Assembly: GCA_945861065.1 (NCBI GenBank) | Contig: CAMASI010000007.1 | Span: forward strand, 18,393 to 82,392 | Length of the DNA stretch: 64,000 nt | Origin: Klebsiella pneumoniae | GTDB taxonomy: Bacteria; Myxococcota_A; UBA796; GCA-2862545 | Direction: 5' to 3' | In this document: positions 17,605 through 26,847 of the stretch, piece after piece | Layout of the letters: the number at the start of each line of letters is the position of its first letter | Position numbering within the stretch: position 1 is the first letter of the stretch | Position numbers and translations under genes: made by a program | Notes under the pieces: model-generated | What the model was told of the DNA's origin: nothing | What the model saw: only the letters and a program-made list of their open reading frames with translations | Database searches by the model: none

Positions 17605-18041
17605 CGGGGCTCCAATTTGTCAAACAGTGCGACCCGAGCCGCGTGCCGACCGCCCGCAAAGCTCGCGCCCATCCACGCGTCCACCAGCGCGAGCGCCAGG
17701 CCGGAACCGACGACGCGGGCGCCGAGGCACAACACACGGGCATCGTTGTGCTCGATGGCCATGCGGGCCGAAAACGTGTCGGCAACGACCGCCGCGCGAA
17801 CCCCAACAACCTTATTGGCGGCCATGGCCATGCCTTGGCCCGTGCCACAGACAAGCACGCCCCGGTCTGCCTCGCCACTGGCGACTCGTTGGGCAACCCG
17901 CAGCGCGAACTCTGGGTAGTCACACGACGAAAGCGCATGCGTGCCGACGTCTTCGACCTCATGTCCCGCGATGGTAAGGTGGGCTGCCACTGCGCGTTTC
18001 AGTTCGAGCCCCGCGTGGTCGGAACCGAGGCAAATGCGCAT
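17601..18041 (-). CDS. rpiB: Ribose-5-phosphate isomerase B
   Basis: A 146-residue RpiB/LacAB-family sugar-phosphate isomerase. The N-terminus [13 protein letters not shown] and the active-site block [16 protein letters not shown] (catalytic Cys in CGTG) are diagnostic, and CDYPEFA and [15 protein letters not shown] follow family positions. It overlaps glyA by ATGA. The rpiB-glyA-nrdR-rib order is seen in many bacteria. Confidence 0.95.
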   Translation of the reverse strand: MRICLGSDHAGLELKRAVAAHLTIAGHEVEDVGTHALSSCDYPEFALRVAQRVASGEADRGVLVCGTGQGMAMAANKVVGVRAAVVADTFSARMAIEHNDARVLCLGARVVGSGLALALVDAWMGASFAGGRHAARVALFDKLEPR

Positions 18042-18072
18042 TCAACCTCCGAGGGCGGCCGCCTATCTCGGC

Positions 18073-19308
18073 TCAGGCCCCGAACACGACGACCGCATTG
18101 GTTCCACCGAACCCAAACGCATTCGACACCGCGTACTTCAGGTCCACTTTGCGCGCCGAACCCGGGACGTGATCGAGGTCACAACCGGGATCGGGGGTCA
18201 CCAAGTTTGCAGTCGGCGGCACCAGCCCATGCCGAAGCGCCAACACGGTTGCGACGGCCTCCACACCCCCAGCAGCGCCGAGCAGGTGACCCGTTGCGCC
18301 CTTCGTGCTCGTCACCAACAACCGCTCTGCATGGGCGCCGAACACCGTGCGAATCGCCGCCACTTCCGCGGGGTCGTTCGCAGGCGTACTGGTACCGTGC
18401 GCATTGACGTAGCCAATGTCGTCGGGCCTCAACCCCGCCGACCGCAACGCCAAAGCCATGCACCGAGCCGCGCCTTCTCCGCCGGGCGCGGGCGCAGTCA
18501 CATGGTGGGCGTCTGACGTTGCCGCATACCCAGCGACGCGCGCGAGTATCGTTGCCCCACGTCGGTTGGCATGTTCCTCCGACTCCAACACCAACACGCC
18601 CGCTCCTTCCCCCATCACAAAGCCGTCCCGATCGCGGTCGAATGGCCGCGAGGCCGCCTCAGGCTGGTCGTTACGGCGACTCAGCGCGCCCATATTCATG
18701 AAGCCGACGTACCCAACCGGATGCAAGCTCGCTTCCGTCCCGCCGCACAACGCGACGTCCACCGTACCATCCCGAATCGCCCGCCACGCCTCGCCGATCG
18801 CGTGGTTGCCCGCGGCGCAGGCGGACGCGATGCACAGGCTCGGACCCGCCGCGCCAAAACGAATCGATAGATGCCCCGCTGCCAGATGGATCAGGGACCG
18901 CGGGATAAAAAACGGGCTCACCCGACCATGCCCCTCAACGGGCAGCCGCTCTGCCCCGACACAAATCTCCGGAAAGCCGCCGATTCCAGACCCGAGCCAC
19001 ACGCCAAACGCATTCCGCTCGGGCCAACTGCCCTCTCGCACAAAGCCCGCACAGCCCATCGCTTCTTCTGCAGCCGCGATCGCATACGCCATGAACAACC
19101 CGAGGCGGCGCGCTTCCCGGGCGCCTACCCGATCGTCCACGTCAAATCCCTTGACCTCTCCTGCCACTTGGCATTTGTAGTCATCCACTGGAAAGCGGGT
19201 GACCCGTCCTGTTCCGGAACGACCCCGCACCAGGGCATCCCACGTCGAGGGGACGTCGAGTCCGCAAGGCGTGACTGCACCAAGGCCTGTGACGACAACG
19301 GACCGCAA
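18073..19308 (-). CDS. fabF: Beta-ketoacyl-ACP synthase II
   Basis: A 411-residue condensing enzyme of fatty-acid elongation. The nucleophilic Cys lies in IASACAAGNHAI (about residue 164), and the two catalytic His residues lie in NAHGTSTPAND and TKGATGHLLGAAG. The probable start is TTG at 19308 (RSVVVTGLGAVTPCG), 14 bp after acpP. The FabF glycine-rich end GFGGTNAVVVFGA is intact. It sits next to its carrier acpP, as is usual. Confidence 0.96.
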   Translation of the reverse strand: MRSVVVTGLGAVTPCGLDVPSTWDALVRGRSGTGRVTRFPVDDYKCQVAGEVKGFDVDDRVGAREARRLGLFMAYAIAAAEEAMGCAGFVREGSWPERNAFGVWLGSGIGGFPEICVGAERLPVEGHGRVSPFFIPRSLIHLAAGHLSIRFGAAGPSLCIASACAAGNHAIGEAWRAIRDGTVDVALCGGTEASLHPVGYVGFMNMGALSRRNDQPEAASRPFDRDRDGFVMGEGAGVLVLESEEHANRRGATILARVAGYAATSDAHHVTAPAPGGEGAARCMALALRSAGLRPDDIGYVNAHGTSTPANDPAEVAAIRTVFGAHAERLLVTSTKGATGHLLGAAGGVEAVATVLALRHGLVPPTANLVTPDPGCDLDHVPGSARKVDLKYAVSNAFGFGGTNAVVVFGA

Positions 19309-19322
19309 CCGAGAAGCCTAGG

Positions 19323-19565
19323 TCAGCTCATGCGGTTGACGATAAAGTCGACCGCGTCCTGTACGGTCCGGATCTTCTCGGCGTCTTCGTCGTCGATCTC
19401 GAGATCGAATTCCTTTTCCATGGCCATGACCAACTCGACAATGTCGAGCGAGTCGGCGTTGAGGTCGTCAATGAACGACGCCGTCGACACCACATCCGGC
19501 CGTTTCACGCCAAGACTCTCGGCGATGATGTCCTTGACCTTTTCTTCCAACTCGCCGCGGGACAT
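19323..19565 (-). CDS. acpP: Acyl carrier protein
   Basis: About 80 residues, acidic and helical, with the phosphopantetheine serine in [17 protein letters not shown] chose the ATG at 19565 because GGAGG lies six bases upstream. A codon for two more residues at 19571 is possible. It carries growing acyl chains for fabF and PlsX in the same gene string. Confidence 0.96.
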   Translation of the reverse strand: MSRGELEEKVKDIIAESLGVKRPDVVSTASFIDDLNADSLDIVELVMAMEKEFDLEIDDEDAEKIRTVQDAVDFIVNRMS

Positions 19566-19617
19566 CAGCACCCTCCGAAGCCTCGTGCCCTAACGCGGCA
19601 CGACACCACCGCAACGG

Positions 19618-20604
19618 TCAGCCCAGCGCGCGCCTCACCGCATCGACGGTACCCCGAACCGCGGCGTCATGCGCAACGCCGATCGCAGCGCGCACCGCGC
19701 CAGCCCTGGCACGCCCGTGTCCCACGACCACCGCCCCGCCGACACCGAGCAAGAGTGCGCCCCCGTGCGCGTCCCAGGCCACGCGATTGCGGAATCGCCC
19801 AAACGCGGGAGAGAGCAACCATTTCCCCAACGACCCCCTCGGTGTTCGGGCCACTTCTTCCGAAAGCAGGCCTACGACCGTCGCGACCGCGCCTTCTGCG
19901 GCCTTGAGCAACACATTGCCAACAAACCCGTCGCAAACAAGCACATCGCAGGCCCCCGCCATCGCTGCGGACGGCTCTACGTTGCCTACAACGTGCAGAC
20001 CGGACGCCTCTCGGAGCAACGGCAACGTCGCCCGCACCTGCATATTTCCCTTGCCGTCTTCCTCCCCGTTGCTCAACAGGCCCACCCGCGGCGCTTCGAT
20101 TCCCAACGCCACCGCATACGCGGCGCCGAGTCGGGCAAAACACACAAGCTGCTCAGGACGGCAGTCCACGTTGGCACCGGCGTCGAGCAGCACCAAGCGG
20201 CCACCGTCCATGCGAGGAAGCAGGGTAGCCACCGCCGGACGGTCCACGCCCGGAAGCGCACCCAACCGCGTCACCGCGGCGACCAGGAGCGCACCGGTGT
20301 TTCCACAAGAAACGACCGCAGAAACACGACCGTCCCGCACCGCTTCGACGGCGACGACCAGGCTGCTGTCGCGCCCATTACGCACCGCGGCCACCGGCGA
20401 CTCGTCCATGGCGATTGTCGCCGCCGCATGCAGGATCGGCACCGAAGAGCCACGCGGGAGCAACGGAGCCAGGCGGCTTCGGTCCCCGACCAGCACGACC
20501 GAGAGGCCGTCGTTGGCTGCAGCAAGCGCGCCCGCAACCAACTCAGCCGGTGCGTGATCGCCACCCATCGCGTCCACGGCGATGACAGCGCGGTCGCCGC
20601 CCAT
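19618..20604 (-). CDS. plsX: Phosphate acyltransferase PlsX
   Basis: A 328-residue enzyme that turns acyl-ACP into acyl-phosphate for phospholipid synthesis. The N-terminus AVIAVDAMGGDHAP is the family signature. VSCGNTGALLVAAV, LLDAGANVDCRPEQL and DVLVCDGFVGNVLLK follow the conserved order. Its ATG overlaps the rpmF stop (TGATG at 20602-20606). A 52-bp gap leads to acpP, carrying the GGAGG of acpP. Confidence 0.95.
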   Translation of the reverse strand: MGGDRAVIAVDAMGGDHAPAELVAGALAAANDGLSVVLVGDRSRLAPLLPRGSSVPILHAAATIAMDESPVAAVRNGRDSSLVVAVEAVRDGRVSAVVSCGNTGALLVAAVTRLGALPGVDRPAVATLLPRMDGGRLVLLDAGANVDCRPEQLVCFARLGAAYAVALGIEAPRVGLLSNGEEDGKGNMQVRATLPLLREASGLHVVGNVEPSAAMAGACDVLVCDGFVGNVLLKAAEGAVATVVGLLSEEVARTPRGSLGKWLLSPAFGRFRNRVAWDAHGGALLLGVGGAVVVGHGRARAGAVRAAIGVAHDAAVRGTVDAVRRALG

Positions 20605-20789
20605 CAGTCGCGAGCGACGCTCACGACTTCACGACCACGGTATTGGCCGCAATGGCCACACACATGGTGACGAAGCTTCAACTGGTTGCAGTTGGGGCAC
20701 GCCTCGCTCGCAGCCGTCTCAATGAGATGATCATGCGAACGGCGCATCCCTCGGCGGCTGCGCGACATGCGCTTCTTAGGTACGGCCAT
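20604..20789 (-). CDS. rpmF: Ribosomal protein L32
   Basis: A 61-residue protein with the invariant start [22 protein letters not shown] zinc-ribbon form is present: two CxxC pairs, ACPNC and [10 protein letters not shown], so this is the Zn-binding (C+) type. The ATG at 20789 is fixed by the conserved start, and the frame upstream to 20927 is not part of the protein. yceD-rpmF-plsX is a classic conserved order. Confidence 0.97.
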   Translation of the reverse strand: MAVPKKRMSRSRRGMRRSHDHLIETAASEACPNCNQLKLRHHVCGHCGQYRGREVVSVARD

Positions 20790-20842
20790 GGGGTCCTCCG
20801 AAATCGACCACGGGACGCCAATGGGCGTCGGGGCCCCGCCTG

Positions 20843-21349
20843 CTAGTGCGTCCGCCGCAGGGCCGCAAATGGACTCGACGCAGGATCCCGTGTCGCCTCC
20901 AACATTGCTGCTGTTCGGGCATCGCAAGCCGGCACGTCCGCACAGACGACGAGCGAAGGAATCGCCAGTGCCAACGCCTCAGTCACGACGTCGGCCGCCG
21001 ACACATGGCCGTCTTCGTACCAACCCTGTTCCATCTCTTCTTCCGACAACTGCTGCTCCCCAGGCGCGCCGTTTGGATCGACCGGTTGATAGGTCAACGC
21101 AACCTCGGACTTGACTTCAAGCGCAACGTCCTCGGCGCACCGGTCACAGACACGCGCTGCAACTGCCACCAATTTCACATGCACGGCAACCCGCCCATAC
21201 GTGCCAGGCGGGTGAACAACCAACACCCCAGACAGCACCGTCGGCGGCGCTTCCAACGCCCTTACCGCCGCCTCCCGCGCCCAAGGCGTCGCCAGGGACA
21301 CCTCGATTCTCCGCCCCTGCGACGGAATTCCGTCCACTGATACGCGCAT
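20843..21349 (-). CDS. yceD: YceD/DUF177 family protein
   Basis: A 168-residue member of DUF177, a family almost always encoded directly upstream of rpmF and linked to 23S rRNA/L32 handling. The Cys pair in [12 protein letters not shown] and a later pair VVCADVPAC suggest metal binding. The middle is acidic ([13 protein letters not shown]). It is the first gene of the long minus-strand string. The divergent region 21350-21431 should hold its promoter. Confidence 0.88.
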   Translation of the reverse strand: MRVSVDGIPSQGRRIEVSLATPWAREAAVRALEAPPTVLSGVLVVHPPGTYGRVAVHVKLVAVAARVCDRCAEDVALEVKSEVALTYQPVDPNGAPGEQQLSEEEMEQGWYEDGHVSAADVVTEALALAIPSLVVCADVPACDARTAAMLEATRDPASSPFAALRRTH

Positions 21350-21431
21350 GGCAGCCCCCTAACTTCGCGCGGGCTCGACCCGTAGATCCCAGGGTGATCG
21401 CCAGGCCTCGGCGGGCGGGCTAAACGCACCC

Positions 21432-21890
21432 ATGGCATGGCTAGCGCTGCTGTTGGCGTGTGCTCCCGGGGCAGCCGAGAATCGGGCGTACGCCGACGCG
21501 CTCGCACCCGTGTTGCTGGAAAACGGGTTGCTCGCAGACCAGTTGCTCATCCTCGCAGGCGCCGTCCACGACGATCGTGTCAACAGCTCCCTCCTCACGA
21601 CGAGGTGGTCAGAGGAAATCGTCGTGCTCGCCGAGCGCGTCGCGATCGAGGCCGCGGCCGTTCCCGCCCCACCCGCGTGGCGAGCGGATCACGCCTCCCT
21701 ACTCGCTGCCTGGAAGGGCAGGGCCGGCGCACTTCGCGACGGGGCCTCAGCATTGGCGGACGGCGATCGGGCCGGGTGGGAAAGCGCCAGAGCGGCCGCA
21801 ACGCGGGCACAATTGGACGAAGAGGCTTGGTTTCGAGCAGCCAACGACCGTCTCGGGCCGTCGGGCATGCACCTCAATCCGCACCCTTGA
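21432..21890 (+). CDS. Small lipoprotein, unknown
   Basis: A 152-residue protein starting MAWLALLLACAPG, a lipobox with Cys at residue 10. The remainder is Ala-rich and helical (RSEEIVVLAERVAIE-type helices; WRADHASLLAAWKGRAGALRDG) with no recognisable catalytic motif. It is transcribed divergently from yceD across about 80 bp. It may be a helical-bundle envelope protein. I do not recognise the family. Confidence 0.6.
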   Translation: MAWLALLLACAPGAAENRAYADALAPVLLENGLLADQLLILAGAVHDDRVNSSLLTTRWSEEIVVLAERVAIEAAAVPAPPAWRADHASLLAAWKGRAGALRDGASALADGDRAGWESARAAATRAQLDEEAWFRAANDRLGPSGMHLNPHP

Positions 21891-21925
21891 CACCGACCGC
21901 GACCAAGCTAACTACCGCGCGACGT

Positions 21926-22001
21926 TGACCCGTAGTCGAATTGGCAAGACGTCGGGTTCTGACCCCGAAGGTTCTAGGTTCGAGTCCTAGCGGGTCAACC
22001 A
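21926..22001 (+). tRNA. tRNA-Gln (CTG)
   Basis: 76 nt including an encoded CCA. The acceptor TGACCCG pairs with CGGGTCA, the anticodon stem TCGGG/CCCGA has loop TTCTGAC with anticodon CTG, and the T-arm is CTAGG-TTCGAGT-CCTAG. U1-A72, as seen here, is typical for tRNA-Gln. Only four bases separate it from tRNA-Glu. Confidence 0.95.
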
Positions 22002-22005
22002 ATTC

Positions 22006-22080
22006 GCTCCCATCGTCCAGCGGTTAGGACAGTGCCCTCTCACGGCACAGACAGGGGTTCGATTCCCCTTGGGAGTACCA
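22006..22080 (+). tRNA. tRNA-Glu (CTC)
   Basis: 75 nt including an encoded CCA. The acceptor GCTCCCA pairs with TGGGAGT (first pair G-T), the anticodon stem GTGCC/GGCAC has loop CTCTCAC with anticodon CTC, and the T-arm is AGGGG-TTCGATT-CCCCT. It forms a pair with tRNA-Gln just upstream, most likely on one transcript. Confidence 0.95.
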
Positions 22081-22105
22081 AACCTGCGCCTGTCAGGAGG
22101 CCGTC

Positions 22106-22912
22106 TTGGTTCGGGTCGCGTTCTTGGCGCTCGCCGTGACCGGTTGCGCCTCAGAGGCCACGGTCCAGGCTGACATGGAGTCTGCCCTGACCGCGACCGG
22201 ACACGCGTTCGCAGGCAGCCTGCTCGTGACCGAATTTTCGCAGAGCTTGGTCGCGCCCCCCACATCCTCAACGGCGACGCCCAGTGCGCTCCTGCGGCAT
22301 GCCGGTGTGCTCTGTCCGAGTCTCGCCAATTTCGGCGACGTGTCCACGCTCGACTACCTGGACGTCGGCTGCCTTCCCGATTCGCTGCTGTTTCCGGAAA
22401 TCGTCGGAGGCCACGTAGAGGCAAGGGTTTCGGGCGACGTCACTTTTGCGTCCCCCGCCTCGGTGGTTTGGACCGTGCCGGCCGCGGGGTCGGTGTTTGA
22501 ACTTCGGCCCCACGAGCTGCCCGTCGAAGGATCCCTCGACACAACATTGGCTGGAGGCCCACTTTCGGTCGACCTTGTCGTCAACGGTACGCTGAGTGTT
22601 CCCGAACTGAGCCTTAGGTTCACTGACGTTCGTGTCCTTCGCACCGAAGAGGAGATCCGCCTGGTCGGCCAGATCGACGTGGACTTTGGAGTCGTGGTAC
22701 CGCTCGACCTCGACGGCGTCGTGATCCCCGTCAGCGACATCACGCGCCAATGCCCGACGGCCTCCGCCGGCAACATCACGAGCGACGACGGTGACGGCCC
22801 ACCCGTGGTGCTCGACTTCGATGCCGGAAAAGGCGCCGCCCTCGACGTGACGCGCAACCGTCGCTCGGCGGTCAACGTCTCTCTCTGTGACTACCCGTCC
22901 ACCCTCCTCTAG
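22106..22912 (+). CDS. Beta-rich lipoprotein, unknown
   Basis: A 268-residue lipoprotein (MVRVAFLALAVTGCAS, lipobox VTGC). The start is TTG at 22106, supported by AGGAGG five bases upstream. The body is rich in beta-branched and Gly residues (VEGSLDTTLAGGPLSVDLVVNGTLSV, VGQIDVDFGVVVPLDLDGV, split here as short motifs), suggesting a beta-sandwich or lipid-binding-like fold. It begins 26 bp after tRNA-Glu and runs into the helicase gene. No family recognised. Confidence 0.65.
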   Translation: MVRVAFLALAVTGCASEATVQADMESALTATGHAFAGSLLVTEFSQSLVAPPTSSTATPSALLRHAGVLCPSLANFGDVSTLDYLDVGCLPDSLLFPEIVGGHVEARVSGDVTFASPASVVWTVPAAGSVFELRPHELPVEGSLDTTLAGGPLSVDLVVNGTLSVPELSLRFTDVRVLRTEEEIRLVGQIDVDFGVVVPLDLDGVVIPVSDITRQCPTASAGNITSDDGDGPPVVLDFDAGKGAALDVTRNRRSAVNVSLCDYPSTLL

Positions 22913-22928
22913 TCCCAAGAACACCACC

Positions 22929-24980
22929 ATGAATCCCGCGCCGACGGCCCCCACACACTGGGGCGGTTTCGCCCTCGATCGATTCCAACAGGAAGCCATT
23001 GCCGCGCTCGCTGCCGGCCGCTCGGTTCTTGTGTGCGCGCCGACCGGTACCGGTAAGACCGTCATCGCAGACTGGATCGTTGACGAAGCCCTTCGGACCG
23101 GCCGCCGCGTCGTCTACACGGCGCCCGTCAAAGCGCTGTCGAATCAGAAGTACCGAGGATGGGCAGCCCACTACGGCGTTGAGCGTGTCGGCCTCATCAC
23201 TGGCGACCTCGTCATCCGCCGTGATGCCCCGCTGCTCGTGATGACCACCGAGATCCTGCGCAACATGCTCCTGCAGGACGATGCACCGGCGGACCTGCTC
23301 GCCGTCGTGCTGGACGAAATCCATTTCCTCGACGATCGAGAGCGGGGAACCGTGTGGGAGGAGGTGCTGATCTACCTCCCCAAAGAAGTGCGTGTCGTCG
23401 GTCTCTCCGCCACGCTGTCCAACGTTTCGGATTTCGCGACGTGGTTGTCCTCCGTTCGGGGAGAACAGGTGGCGGTTGTCACCGAGACTGAACGGGCTGT
23501 GCCCCTTAAGGTGTCCTACTGTTCACGCGAAACCGGCCTCGTCGACCCAGACATCTTCGCCAACCGCATTCGTTCTCATAGCAGCGGCAGTAGCGGGTCG
23601 GATCGAGGAAGGGGAAGGGGAAGGGGACACAGCCGGGGCACCAGTCACATCGACGTGATCGCCGCACTGGACGATCGCGATTTGCTTCCTTGTCTGTACT
23701 TTTCTTTCAGCCGACGGGACTGCGAGGGGCTTGCTCGCGCGCTCGCCCGCCGCCCTCCGAACTTCTGGTTGACTGATGAAGAAGTCGCCGCCGTGGACGC
23801 TGCGATGGCCGATCCCGACGTTGCGGACGTCGTAGACCAAAACCTGGCGGAAACGCTTCGCTTGGGCATCGCTTGGCACCACGCCGGGCTGCACGTTCGC
23901 CTCAAACAACTCGTCGAGCAGTTGTACGAACGCCGCCTCATTCGGGTGCTTTACTGCACGTCCACGTTTGCATTGGGCGTGAACATGCCCGCGCGATCCG
24001 TGGTTTTCCACGGGTTGTTCAAATTCGACGGCCGCGCGGTCGCGCCGCTGACAACGCGCCAATTCATGCAAAAGGCGGGCAGGGCAGGGCGCCGCGGCCT
24101 CGACGATGTGGGTCATGTGGTTGTACGCATCGACGCCGACGAATGGGATCGCGTTGCGCCAGTGTTGGAGCGGCTCCGCCAGGCGCGCCCCGAACCCGTA
24201 CGCAGCGGTTTCAACTTGTCGTTCAGCTCCGTCACCCGCCTGTTGCAGCGCCACGGGTTCGAACGCGCACGCGAGGTCGTCGACCGCAGTTTTCTCGCGT
24301 GGCACCTCGGACGAAAAGCCGCGGCTGACACGGCTGCTGCACGCCTCGCTGCCCGACCGAAGGACCAGAAACGCCTTGAACACCGCGCCACCGAGAGTGT
24401 GGACCGCTGTTGGAACGAATTCCAAGAGAAAGTCCATTTTCTCCGCGGTATTGGGTACCTAGACGAAGAATTCGCCTTCAATGCCGGGGCCAACGTCCTG
24501 CTGCACCTCCAAATGTCAGAGATTCTCGTCGCCGAGCTGTTCCTGCAGGGCCTGCTCGACGAACTGCCACCACACGTGCTGTTTGGCTTGTGTTGTGCGT
24601 TGGTGTCCGACCTGCCACGCAATGCCCATCGCCGCTCCCGCACCACACGCGAAGAGAAACAACTGGCGGGTCGAATCCGCGCCATCGTCGAAACGCCGGC
24701 CGTCGAAGAAGCCGCTAGGTTGACAAATACGCCGACGACCTTCGACCCCAACCTGATTCCCTTCGGGGTCGGCTGGGCCCGTGGGGTCCCGTTGGCCGCA
24801 TTGATGGAAGACCTTGAATGCGAAACTGACGTGTCCGGCGACATCGTCGGCGCCTTCCGCCGCGCGAAGGATTTAGTAGGTCAACTCGCTCGTGTCTGGG
24901 AACACGATCCCTCCCGACGGGACGAGATGCGAGCGCTGATGCGCACCGTAGACCGCGACGAGGTCGAAGTCATCGCGTAG
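22929..24980 (+). CDS. Ski2-like DExH-box RNA helicase
   Basis: About 683 residues from the ATG at 22929 (a GTG at 22887 overlapping the previous gene is possible). Superfamily II helicase motifs in order: Walker A CAPTGTGKT, Ia APVKALSNQK, DEIH box VVLDEIHFLDD, motif III SATLSN, IV-V (FALGVNMPARSVVF) and VI QKAGRAGRRG. The C-terminal third resembles the DSHCT region of Ski2/Mtr4-like helicases. Between the two RecA domains, near residues 215-240, is a low-complexity insert SSGSDRGRGRGRGHSRG. Such bacterial enzymes probably act in RNA remodelling or decay, which is inference. Confidence 0.9.
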   Translation: MNPAPTAPTHWGGFALDRFQQEAIAALAAGRSVLVCAPTGTGKTVIADWIVDEALRTGRRVVYTAPVKALSNQKYRGWAAHYGVERVGLITGDLVIRRDAPLLVMTTEILRNMLLQDDAPADLLAVVLDEIHFLDDRERGTVWEEVLIYLPKEVRVVGLSATLSNVSDFATWLSSVRGEQVAVVTETERAVPLKVSYCSRETGLVDPDIFANRIRSHSSGSSGSDRGRGRGRGHSRGTSHIDVIAALDDRDLLPCLYFSFSRRDCEGLARALARRPPNFWLTDEEVAAVDAAMADPDVADVVDQNLAETLRLGIAWHHAGLHVRLKQLVEQLYERRLIRVLYCTSTFALGVNMPARSVVFHGLFKFDGRAVAPLTTRQFMQKAGRAGRRGLDDVGHVVVRIDADEWDRVAPVLERLRQARPEPVRSGFNLSFSSVTRLLQRHGFERAREVVDRSFLAWHLGRKAAADTAAARLAARPKDQKRLEHRATESVDRCWNEFQEKVHFLRGIGYLDEEFAFNAGANVLLHLQMSEILVAELFLQGLLDELPPHVLFGLCCALVSDLPRNAHRRSRTTREEKQLAGRIRAIVETPAVEEAARLTNTPTTFDPNLIPFGVGWARGVPLAALMEDLECETDVSGDIVGAFRRAKDLVGQLARVWEHDPSRRDEMRALMRTVDRDEVEVIA

Positions 24981-24988
24981 AGCGAGTC

Positions 24989-25654
24989 TTAGGTGGTGGC
25001 CAGGTTCCGGTGTCGCACGTCCTGATCATCCACGAGGAACACGACCAACTGCGCGACACGGACCGCATGATCCGCCATCCGTTGAACCTGACGCAACGAA
25101 CTGGACAACAGGAACGCACGATCTGCTTGGCCTGGCGCCACAGACGCTGCTGCCGCGAGTCGTGCCAGCCCCTGCCGGTGCAGGTGGTCCACCTCTTCGT
25201 CCCGTTCCATGATGGCGCGAGCAAGGTTTGCGTCGTGGACCCCGAAGGCCGTCGTCGCCTGCCGAATCATCCCGACGGCTACCTGCGCCATGACTGGGAA
25301 TTCGAGCCCCGGCTCCAGCCCCGGCGCCGTGCCGAGGTCAATCGCTCTGTCCGACAAGTTGACCGCGTGATCTCCGATTCGCTCTAGCTCCGTCACTACC
25401 TTGAGCGAACAAACCAGAAAACGCAGCGCACTGCCCGACGCCGGATAACGAGCGAGTCGCGCCACCACGAGACGATCGATTTCCGTTTCCAGGTGGTCGA
25501 GTTCGACGTCGGCAACCGCAACCGATCGCGCCAAAACCAAGTCGCGTTCTGCGACGCCGCGGGCAGCGAGTCGGGCCATCGATTCGGCCCGCACACCCAT
25601 GCGCAGCACCAGCGACCGGATGTGGTCCAATTCCTCGTCGTGCGGCGTTACCAT
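24989..25654 (-). CDS. phoU: Phosphate signalling regulator PhoU
   Basis: A 221-residue protein made of two three-helix bundles. The conserved metal-binding helices are seen as VTELERIGDHAVNLSDRA and RQVQRMADHAVRVAQ. PhoU damps PhoR signalling when phosphate is plentiful by bridging PhoR and the Pst transporter. Here it is last in a phoB-phoR-phoU set, 8 bp after phoR. No pst genes are in the window. Confidence 0.92.
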   Translation of the reverse strand: MVTPHDEELDHIRSLVLRMGVRAESMARLAARGVAERDLVLARSVAVADVELDHLETEIDRLVVARLARYPASGSALRFLVCSLKVVTELERIGDHAVNLSDRAIDLGTAPGLEPGLEFPVMAQVAVGMIRQATTAFGVHDANLARAIMERDEEVDHLHRQGLARLAAAASVAPGQADRAFLLSSSLRQVQRMADHAVRVAQLVVFLVDDQDVRHRNLATT

Positions 25655-25662
25655 ACACGCCG

Positions 25663-26847
25663 CTAACTCCGTTCACCTGCTCGCAGGATCAAACGAAACG
25701 TGCTGCCCTTTCCGGCCACGCTGTCGACCACAATCCGCCATCCACACGCGATCGCCAGATGTTTCACAATGGCGAGGCCAAGCCCGGTGCCGCCGGCAAC
25801 CCGCGCGCGACCGTCGTCCACCCGGTAGAATCGCTCAAAAATGCGCTCCTGATGCGCCGCTTCAATGCCGATTCCGTCATCCGCGACCTCGATCCACACC
25901 TCCGCGCCGTCGCGGCGAGCCGTCAACCGAACGCGGCCCCCGGCGGGCGTGTAGCGGACAGCATTGGCCACCAAATTGGACACCGCCGTCGCCAGCGCGT
26001 CGGTCTGCACGTACGCATACACCCCGGCCGGAAGGTCCACGTCAAAGTGCACACCCTTGTCGCGCGCCACGTCCATCCCGCCCCCTGCAGCCGTCAGCAC
26101 GAGCGGGCCCACGGGGAGGACCTCAAGCGGCAGGTCTCGCCGTCGCATCTCAATCCGATGCAACCGCAACAGCGCCGAGAACAGGTCGCGCAACCGCTCG
26201 GCGTTTCGGTAGACGGCGTCCAGCATTTCGACGAGTGCGGGATCCATCCGTTGGCGATCGAGCAGTGCCGTCTCCGTGAACCCAAGAATCGCCGATAGCG
26301 GGGTTCTCAACTCGTGCGATACGTTGGCAACGAAATCCGTCCTGCTGCGCTCTGCCTCCGCCACCCGGGTCCGGTCCTCGACCACGACCGCCACCTGCCC
26401 CGACGGCAGCAGCGTCGGCCGCAACACCACGTCCAGCCGTTCACCCACAGCATCGCGGCCACGCAAATCGCCCCCGCGCGCCGCTTCGACCACGGCCACC
26501 AACTCGGGGGGCGGTCCGACCTGAAGCAGCGGGACACCAGCAACCGCAGACGAGAGACCCAGAACGGCGACCGCACGAGGGCTGGCTTGCACCACATTGC
26601 CGTCGGGCCCCACCCGAATGACGGCCAACTCGGTGTCGAACTGCCAATCCTGCACCACCACACGAACAGGTGTCGGTGGCTCGGTCCGCGGCTGAAATAC
26701 CCGTGTGGGCTCCCGTGTCCTGGCGGCCGCAACGGCGGCGACGACTGCCAAAACGACCGGCCATGGCGTGTCCCACCACAACCCGACCCCCGTAAGGACG
26801 GCGATGAGCGCCAAAATCGTCCATTGCGCCCGCACCACCTGCGTCAC
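25663..26847 (-). CDS. phoR: PhoR-like sensor histidine kinase
   Basis: A 394-residue inner-membrane sensor. Two hydrophobic segments lie at about 8-24 and 29-42. A PAS-like domain spans about 70-160. The dimerisation/phosphoacceptor helix is VSHELRTPLSAILG (His about 178). ATPase boxes follow: N-box NLVANAVRYTP, G1 DDGIGI, F-box FERFYRVD and G2 GTGLGLAIVKHL. It has no periplasmic domain of size, as in PhoR. The start is a GTG overlapping the phoB stop (GTGA). PhoB and PhoU on either side support the phosphate role. Confidence 0.9.
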   Translation of the reverse strand: MTQVVRAQWTILALIAVLTGVGLWWDTPWPVVLAVVAAVAAARTREPTRVFQPRTEPPTPVRVVVQDWQFDTELAVIRVGPDGNVVQASPRAVAVLGLSSAVAGVPLLQVGPPPELVAVVEAARGGDLRGRDAVGERLDVVLRPTLLPSGQVAVVVEDRTRVAEAERSRTDFVANVSHELRTPLSAILGFTETALLDRQRMDPALVEMLDAVYRNAERLRDLFSALLRLHRIEMRRRDLPLEVLPVGPLVLTAAGGGMDVARDKGVHFDVDLPAGVYAYVQTDALATAVSNLVANAVRYTPAGGRVRLTARRDGAEVWIEVADDGIGIEAAHQERIFERFYRVDDGRARVAGGTGLGLAIVKHLAIACGWRIVVDSVAGKGSTFRLILRAGERS

